From NCBI GenBank assembly GCA_913778145.1, contig CAJYVI010000096.1, positions 1-49,749 on the forward strand: a stretch of 49,749 bases of DNA, given 5' to 3'. The notes under the pieces are model-generated. The model saw only the letters and a program-made list of their open reading frames with translations. It did no database searches and was not told the DNA's origin. The DNA comes from an uncultured Pseudocitrobacter sp. (GTDB taxonomy: Bacteria > Pseudomonadota > Gammaproteobacteria > Enterobacterales > Enterobacteriaceae). Positions 44,619-49,749 of the stretch are shown here, in pieces; position 1 is the stretch's first letter; each line of letters begins with the position of its first letter. Made by a program: the position numbers and the translations under genes.

Positions 44619-45929
44619 ATGAGTCAGGCATTACCGCTTATCACCCGTCAGGGCGATCGCATTGCCATTGTCAGTGGTTTACGTACCCCATTTGCCCGTC
44701 AGGCCACCGTGTTTCACGGTGTACCGGCGATTGATCTCGGCAAAATGGTGGTGGGCGAAATGCTGGCACGTAGCGAAATTCCCCCTGAAATTATCGAACA
44801 GCTGGTGTTCGGCCAGGTTGTTCAGATGCCAGAAGCGCCAAACATTGCCCGCGAAATTGTCCTCGGTACGGGGATGAACGTGCATACGGATGCCTACAGC
44901 GTCAGTCGCGCCTGCGCCACCAGTTTTCAGGCGGTCGCCAACGTGGCCGAAAGCCTGATGGCAGGAACTATTCGTGCGGGTATTGCAGGCGGGGCGGATT
45001 CCTCCTCCGTGCTGCCGATTGGCGTTAGCAAAAAGCTGGCGCGGACGCTGGTGGATGCCAATAAAGCGCGTACGCTTGGGCAGCGTCTGAAACTCTTTTC
45101 CCGCCTGAAGCTGCGCGACCTGATGCCGGTTCCCCCGGCGGTTGCGGAATATTCTACCGGCCTGCGCATGGGCGACACGGCTGAACAGATGGCGAAAACG
45201 TACCATATTACGCGTGAACAGCAGGATGCGCTGGCGCATCGCTCGCATCAGCTGGCGGCGCAGGCGTGGGCGGAAGGCAAACTAACGGATGAAGTGATGA
45301 CGGCCTTCGCGCCGCCGTTTCGCGATCCGCTGGAGCAGGACAACAATATTCGCGGCACCTCGACGCTGGCGGATTACGCCAAACTGCGTCCGGCCTTCGA
45401 CCGTAAACATGGTTCGGTCACGGCCGCCAACAGTACGCCGCTGACCGATGGCGCGGCGGCGGTGATATTAATGACTGAATCGCGCGCCCGCGAGCTGGGC
45501 TTAACGCCGCTGGGTTATCTGCGCAGCTACGCGTTTACCGCCATTGAGGTTCAGCAGGACATGCTGCTCGGCCCGGCGTGGGCCACGCCGCTGGCGCTCG
45601 ATCGTGCGGGGCTCACCCTCGCAGATTTAACGTTGTTTGATATGCACGAAGCGTTTGCTGCACAAACGCTGGCGAATATTCAGTGCCTTGCAAGCGATAG
45701 GTTTGCCCGCGACGTGCTGGGGCGTGCTCAGGCCACCGGTGAGATTGACGAAAGCAAATTCAACGTGCTGGGCGGATCGATAGCGTACGGGCATCCTTTT
45801 GCCGCCACCGGCGCGCGGATGATCACGCAAACGCTCAATGAGTTACGCCGCCGGGGAGGCGGTTTTGGCCTGGTCACCGCCTGCGCGGCGGGAGGTTTAG
45901 GCGCCGCAATGGTACTGGAGGCTGAATAA
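44619..45929 (+). CDS. fadI: 3-ketoacyl-CoA thiolase FadI
   Basis: This 436-residue thiolase makes acetyl-CoA and a shortened acyl-CoA in the last step of (anaerobic) beta-oxidation. Nucleophile Cys in [12 protein letters not shown] (residue ~99); late active-site motifs are the His-containing [14 protein letters not shown] and the Cys in [12 protein letters not shown]. It is the small partner of FadJ in an alpha2-beta2-type complex. Its last base is also the first of the fadJ ATG (TAATG). Confidence 0.97.
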   Translation: MSQALPLITRQGDRIAIVSGLRTPFARQATVFHGVPAIDLGKMVVGEMLARSEIPPEIIEQLVFGQVVQMPEAPNIAREIVLGTGMNVHTDAYSVSRACATSFQAVANVAESLMAGTIRAGIAGGADSSSVLPIGVSKKLARTLVDANKARTLGQRLKLFSRLKLRDLMPVPPAVAEYSTGLRMGDTAEQMAKTYHITREQQDALAHRSHQLAAQAWAEGKLTDEVMTAFAPPFRDPLEQDNNIRGTSTLADYAKLRPAFDRKHGSVTAANSTPLTDGAAAVILMTESRARELGLTPLGYLRSYAFTAIEVQQDMLLGPAWATPLALDRAGLTLADLTLFDMHEAFAAQTLANIQCLASDRFARDVLGRAQATGEIDESKFNVLGGSIAYGHPFAATGARMITQTLNELRRRGGGFGLVTACAAGGLGAAMVLEAE

Positions 45930-48079
45930 TGACGACAATATCCGCATTTTCTCTCACCGTTCGCCCGGATAACGTCGCCATAATTACCATCGATGTGCCG
46001 GACGAAAAAATGAATACCCTGAAGGCCGAGTTTGGCGTGCAGGTAAGGGCAATTCTTAAACAAATTCGCGATAACAAAGCGCTGCAGGGTGTGGTGATTA
46101 TCTCTGGTAAACCTGACAACTTTATTGCTGGCGCCGACATCAACATGATTGGCCACTGTGCCAGCGCGCAGGAAGCCGAAGGGCTGGCGCGGCAGGGGCA
46201 GCAGATCATGGCGGAGCTGAACGGTTTGTCGATCCCGGTGATCGCCGCCATTCACGGGCCGTGTCTCGGGGGCGGGCTGGAGCTGGCGCTGGCCTGCCAT
46301 GGGCGAATCTGTTCTGACGATCCTAAAACGGTACTTGGGTTACCGGAAGTGCAGCTTGGCCTGCTGCCAGGCTCGGGCGGCACCCAGCGTTTGCCGCGTC
46401 TGATTGGCGTGAGTACGGCGCTGGATATGATCCTGACCGGTAAGCAACTGCGCGCGCGCCAGGCGCTGAAGGTCGGGCTGGTGGATGATGTGGTGCCGCA
46501 GACCATTTTGCTGGAAGCCGCTGTTGCGCTGGCAAAGCAAGCGCCATCACGCTCACGCCATCTGCCGGTAAAAGAGCGCATTCTCGCGGGCCCACTGGGG
46601 CGCAATATTCTCTTTACACTTGCCGGAAAGAAAACTGAGCAGAAAACGCACGGTAACTATCCGGCGACCAGAAAGATTCTGGACGTGATTGAAACCGGGC
46701 TGGCGCATGGCACCAGCAGCGGCTATGACGCGGAAGCGCGCGCGTTTGGCGAGCTGGTGATGACCCCCCAGTCTAAAGCGCTGCGGCATATTTTCTTCGC
46801 CAGCACGGAGATCAAAAAAGATCCGGGTGCCCGCGTCGAGGCCGGGCCGTTGCGTGCGGTGGGGATCTTAGGCGGCGGTCTGATGGGCGGGGGGATCGCC
46901 TTCGTGACCGCGACCAAAGGCAAGCTCCCGGTACGTATCAAAGACATCAATGCGAAGGGCATCAACCATGCGCTGAAGTACAGTTGGGAATTGCTTGATA
47001 ACAAAGTGCGTCGCCGCCATATCAAGGCTAATGAGCGTGATAGTCAGCTGGCGTTGATTTCCGGAACGACCGATTATCGCGGGTTTGCGCATCGGGATCT
47101 GGTCATTGAAGCGGTGTTTGAAGATCTGGCGCTGAAACAGAAGATGGTCAGTGAAGTCGAGCAGCAGTGCGCGCCGCATACTGTCTTTGCGTCGAATACG
47201 TCGTCGCTGCCGATTGGCGATATTGCCGCTCAGGCGCAACGGCCTGAACAGGTCATCGGCCTGCACTTTTTCAGCCCGGTTGAAAAAATGCCGCTGGTGG
47301 AGGTTATCCCCCACGCGACAACCGCTGAACAGACTATCGCCACCACGGTGAAGCTTGCGAAGAAACAGGGAAAAATGCCGATTGTGGTGGCCGATCGCGC
47401 TGGGTTTTATGTAAATCGTATTTTAGCGCCATACATTAACGAGGCGATGCGCATGCTTACCGACGGCGAACGCATCGAAGATATTGATAATGCGCTGGTT
47501 AAATTCGGTTTCCCGGTTGGGCCTATCCAGCTTTTGGATGAGGTGGGAATTGATACAGGCACCAAAATTATGCCGGTGCTGGAAGCGGCGTATGGGGATC
47601 GTTTCAGCGCCCCTGCAACGCTTATTTCAGCGATTTTGAACGACGATCGCAAAGGCAGAAAAAACGGTCGTGGATTCTATCTTTATTCGGCAAAAGGGCG
47701 TAAAAGCAAGAAACAGCCGGATAGCGCAATTTATTCGCTGCCGGGAATGGCGTCGCGTAACAGCCAGCTTGCGCCGCAGCAGATAGCTGAACGCTGCGTA
47801 ATGTTGATGCTCAACGAAGCGGCGCGCTGCTTTGATGAACGCGTGATCCGCAGCGCGCGCGATGGCGATATTGGCGCGGTGTTTGGTATTGGTTTTCCAC
47901 CGTTCTTAGGTGGCCCGTTCCGTTATATGGATTCACTCGGCGTGGGTGAAGTCGTTGCCAGATTACACCGCCTGGCGGCACAGCACGGCCCTCGTTTTAC
48001 ACCGTGCGAGGCATTGGTCGCCATGAGCGAGCGAGGAGAAACTTTTTATTCTCCATTGGAAACTGGCTTAGAGGGTTGA
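45929..48079 (+). CDS. fadJ: Fatty acid oxidation complex alpha subunit FadJ
   Basis: The 716-residue multifunctional enzyme has an N-terminal enoyl-CoA hydratase/isomerase domain (about 1-190; GADINMI and [17 protein letters not shown] oxyanion region, [18 protein letters not shown] with catalytic Glu). A 3-hydroxyacyl-CoA dehydrogenase follows (about 305-490; [13 protein letters not shown] for [20 protein letters not shown] with catalytic His), and a C-terminal dimer domain. Works with FadI, mainly when oxygen is low. Confidence 0.97.
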   Translation: MTTISAFSLTVRPDNVAIITIDVPDEKMNTLKAEFGVQVRAILKQIRDNKALQGVVIISGKPDNFIAGADINMIGHCASAQEAEGLARQGQQIMAELNGLSIPVIAAIHGPCLGGGLELALACHGRICSDDPKTVLGLPEVQLGLLPGSGGTQRLPRLIGVSTALDMILTGKQLRARQALKVGLVDDVVPQTILLEAAVALAKQAPSRSRHLPVKERILAGPLGRNILFTLAGKKTEQKTHGNYPATRKILDVIETGLAHGTSSGYDAEARAFGELVMTPQSKALRHIFFASTEIKKDPGARVEAGPLRAVGILGGGLMGGGIAFVTATKGKLPVRIKDINAKGINHALKYSWELLDNKVRRRHIKANERDSQLALISGTTDYRGFAHRDLVIEAVFEDLALKQKMVSEVEQQCAPHTVFASNTSSLPIGDIAAQAQRPEQVIGLHFFSPVEKMPLVEVIPHATTAEQTIATTVKLAKKQGKMPIVVADRAGFYVNRILAPYINEAMRMLTDGERIEDIDNALVKFGFPVGPIQLLDEVGIDTGTKIMPVLEAAYGDRFSAPATLISAILNDDRKGRKNGRGFYLYSAKGRKSKKQPDSAIYSLPGMASRNSQLAPQQIAERCVMLMLNEAARCFDERVIRSARDGDIGAVFGIGFPPFLGGPFRYMDSLGVGEVVARLHRLAAQHGPRFTPCEALVAMSERGETFYSPLETGLEG

Positions 48080-48217
48080 GGTCAAAGGTATATCACTCAG
48101 CGAGTGACGCTGCCCTGGTCATTTTGTAAACAAATATTGACTATACTTACGCCATTAAGGTAAAAGACAGCGTTTCATTCATTGGATGGATCAGGCACAA
48201 TGCCCGGCTACCGAAAC

Positions 48218-48244
48218 ATCGCAGGTCTTGTTGTCTGCGATTTT
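48218..48244 (+). terminator. Possible terminator/hairpin between fadJ and sixA
   Basis: ATCGCAG and CTGCGAT form a 7-bp stem with a 10-nt loop, followed by TTTGAT. Weak U-run; it may reduce read-through from fadJ to sixA. Confidence 0.45.
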
Positions 48245-48278
48245 GATCGGTGCTTCTGTTTAACAAAAGCGGTGCAAT

Positions 48279-48764
48279 ATGCAAGTTTTTATTATGCGTC
48301 ACGGCGACGCTGCTCTTGAAGCAGCCAGTGACTCGGCTCGTCCTCTTACGGGATGTGGTTGTGATGAATCCCGTCAGATGGCAACCTGGCTGAAAGGCCA
48401 AAAAGTGGATATTGAACGTGTCCTGGTTAGCCCGTTCCTGCGTGCGGAGCAGACTCTTGATATGGTAGGGGAGTGTATGCACCTGCCTGAAGATGTCGAA
48501 GTGTTGCCTGAACTGACGCCATGCGGAGACATCGGCCTTGTCAGCGCGTATCTACAAGCGCTGGCCAACGAAGGTGTCGCGTCCGTACTGGTCATATCCC
48601 ATCTGCCACTGGTTGGCTACCTGGTCTCTGAACTCTGCCCTGGCGAAACGCCGCCAATGTTCACCACCTCTGCAATCGCCTGCGTCACGCTGGAAGCTGA
48701 CGGCATGGGCGTTTTCAAATGGCAAATGAGCCCCTGCAATCTGAAAATGGCGAAAGCGATTTAA
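48279..48764 (+). CDS. sixA: Phosphohistidine phosphatase SixA
   Basis: This 161-residue histidine phosphatase has the RHG catalytic motif at the N-terminus (VFIMRHGDA, nucleophile His8), SPFLRAEQT with the phosphate-contact Arg, and late His in VISHLPLVG. SixA removes phosphate from His residues, including NPr of the nitrogen-related PTS (knowledge from E. coli). Complete and in the conserved place after fadJ. Confidence 0.96.
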   Translation: MQVFIMRHGDAALEAASDSARPLTGCGCDESRQMATWLKGQKVDIERVLVSPFLRAEQTLDMVGECMHLPEDVEVLPELTPCGDIGLVSAYLQALANEGVASVLVISHLPLVGYLVSELCPGETPPMFTTSAIACVTLEADGMGVFKWQMSPCNLKMAKAI

Positions 48765-48780
48765 TACTCAGCCTGATATT

Positions 48781-48866
48781 GTGCCGGATGACGCTTGCGC
48801 TTATCCGGCCTACAGGTATATCCGATCGCGCGTAGGCCGGATAAGGCAACGCCGCCATCCGGCAAT
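48781..48866. repeat. REP pair (BIME) between sixA and smrB
   Basis: Two REP units in opposite orientation: GTGCCGGATGACGC...TTATCCGGCCTAC (48781-48812) and CGTAGGCCGGATAAGGC...CATCCGGCA (48831-48864). They form a large stem-loop between converging genes. Confidence 0.9.
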
Positions 48867-48873
48867 TCAGCGC

Positions 48874-49425
48874 CTACGGCAATTCCGGCGGTAACCACTC
48901 TTCCACTTCAATCAGCACCAGCAGCGCGGCGTCTCCGCCATACTCTTTCGATGCCTGATGAAACGCCATGACGTGTGGATGCTGTGCCAGCCACAGCGGC
49001 GTTTGCTGTTTGAGGATATGCTTTCCGTGCCCGTGCATCACGCAGACGCAAAACACATGTTCGCGGCGACAGGCGGCAATCAGCGCGCCCAGTTCCTGCT
49101 TGGCCTGCTGTTGCGTCAACCCGTGCAAATCGAGAAACAGCTCCGGGGAGTAATCGCCACGGCGCAGTTTTTTCAGCTCGAAATGGCTGACCCCTTCGCG
49201 CACGTATCTTACCGGCCCTTCGCTATTCAGCAGCGGTTGAAACTCGTCGGAGAAATAGTGGCTGTTGTCCACCTGCTCCTGAATCAGCCGCTTCACCGGC
49301 ACTTCACTCACTTTCTTGCGTAACGGGCGATGGACGATGGTGTCTTGCTTAATTTTGCGCGTCCCCGTCATCAGTTGCTGAAACAGCGCCTGATCCTCCT
49401 CGCTAAGCGATGCTTTCTTTTTCAT
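48874..49425 (-). CDS. smrB: Ribosome rescue endonuclease SmrB
   Basis: This 183-residue protein has a C-terminal Smr domain (about 95-175) with [15 protein letters not shown] and [18 protein letters not shown], the two family motifs. In E. coli SmrB cuts mRNA at collided ribosomes. The N-terminal basic helix ([19 protein letters not shown]) contacts the ribosome. Divergent from prmB, as in E. coli. Confidence 0.95.
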   Translation of the reverse strand: MKKKASLSEEDQALFQQLMTGTRKIKQDTIVHRPLRKKVSEVPVKRLIQEQVDNSHYFSDEFQPLLNSEGPVRYVREGVSHFELKKLRRGDYSPELFLDLHGLTQQQAKQELGALIAACRREHVFCVCVMHGHGKHILKQQTPLWLAQHPHVMAFHQASKEYGGDAALLVLIEVEEWLPPELP

Positions 49426-49589
49426 GGATTCTTCTCATCTGGCATTTCCGTTAGTTTACCTTCTGAATGCGGCGGTTGGCAGTGAAAACGGTTTTTTCCC
49501 CGGTCGCCTGCGCAAGAATGCTGATTTATCGGCGTCTTCGTGGCAAACTAGCCGCCGAATTTACCCCGACGCATGCCCTGGAGAATAAT

Positions 49590-49749
49590 GTGGATAAGAT
49601 TTTTGTCGATGAAGCGGTCAATGAGCTGCAAACCATTCAGGACATGCTGCGCTGGGCGGTAAGCCGTTTTAGCGCGGCCAACATCTGGTACGGCCACGGC
49701 ACCGATAACCCGTGGGATGAAGCCGTACAGCTGGTTCTGCCTTCACTCT
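49590..49749 (+). CDS. prmB: PrmB, 50S ribosomal protein uL3 glutamine methyltransferase (5' part)
   Basis: First ~53 residues of PrmB, cut by the window end. GTG start gives a protein beginning [19 protein letters not shown] and continuing [20 protein letters not shown], as in E. coli PrmB. An ATG two bases upstream is out of frame. The methyltransferase domain with NPPY lies beyond the window. It methylates a Gln in ribosomal protein L3. Confidence 0.93.
   Translation, partial: MDKIFVDEAVNELQTIQDMLRWAVSRFSAANIWYGHGTDNPWDEAVQLVLPSL

Noticed and set aside
1..49749. CRISPR arrays, IS elements, prophage genes
   Set aside because: No regularly spaced repeats of CRISPR type, no transposase or phage structural genes; the only repeats seen are REP elements and the 68-bp tandem pair.

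Overview
The window is chromosomal DNA from a gamma-proteobacterium of the family Enterobacteriaceae. Many genes are close relatives of Escherichia/Salmonella genes (ypdAB, alaC, ypdK, arnBCADTEF, pgtPCBA, argW, yfdC, mlaA, fadL, yfcZ, fadIJ, sixA, smrB, prmB), and intergenic spaces carry typical enteric REP elements. The combination of pgtPCBA beside argW with an indole-acetate (iac) locus points to the Enterobacter/Lelliottia/Citrobacter-like group rather than E. coli. Genus cannot be fixed from sequence reading alone.

Layout. 1-3.9 kb: conserved backbone with the pyruvate-sensing two-component pair ypdA-ypdB (ypdB cut by the window edge), the alanine transaminase gene alaC and the 23-residue membrane peptide gene ypdK. 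4.2-11.4 kb: an accessory block with a BdcA-like SDR, an apparent operon of exported alpha/beta hydrolase + response regulator + sensor kinase + DipZ-type thiol-redox membrane protein, a small exported protein of unknown function, yjdI-yjdJ, and a frameshifted lipoprotein remnant. 11.7-19.1 kb: the complete arnBCADTEF operon for L-Ara4N modification of lipid A (polymyxin resistance). 19.2-31.2 kb: a catabolic island. It holds an HpaX-like transporter, a MarR regulator (iacR) and a tightly packed operon iacH-A-B-I-C-D-E-F-G, then an MHS-type transporter and an intradiol (catechol 1,2-) dioxygenase. Together they would convert the plant auxin indole-3-acetic acid to catechol and then open the ring. 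The catB/catC genes needed to go further are not in the window. 31.3-40.3 kb: a membrane-bound PQQ glucose/quinate-type dehydrogenase and the phosphoglycerate uptake system pgtP with its divergent regulators pgtC-pgtB-pgtA. 40.3-49.7 kb: backbone again, with tRNA-Arg(CCU) argW, yfdC, mlaA, fadL, yfcZ, the anaerobic beta-oxidation pair fadI-fadJ, sixA, smrB and the start of prmB. FadR-type operators lie at fadL and fadI.

How it fits together. The window alternates conserved enteric backbone with modules for a plant- or soil-associated life: auxin/aromatic catabolism, periplasmic sugar or quinate oxidation, phosphoglycerate uptake, fatty-acid uptake and oxidation, and envelope defence. The most interesting parts are the compact auxin-degradation island, with its own regulator, two transporters and ring-cleavage enzyme, and the uncharacterised hydrolase/two-component/DipZ operon. 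No prophage, IS element, integrase or CRISPR array was seen.
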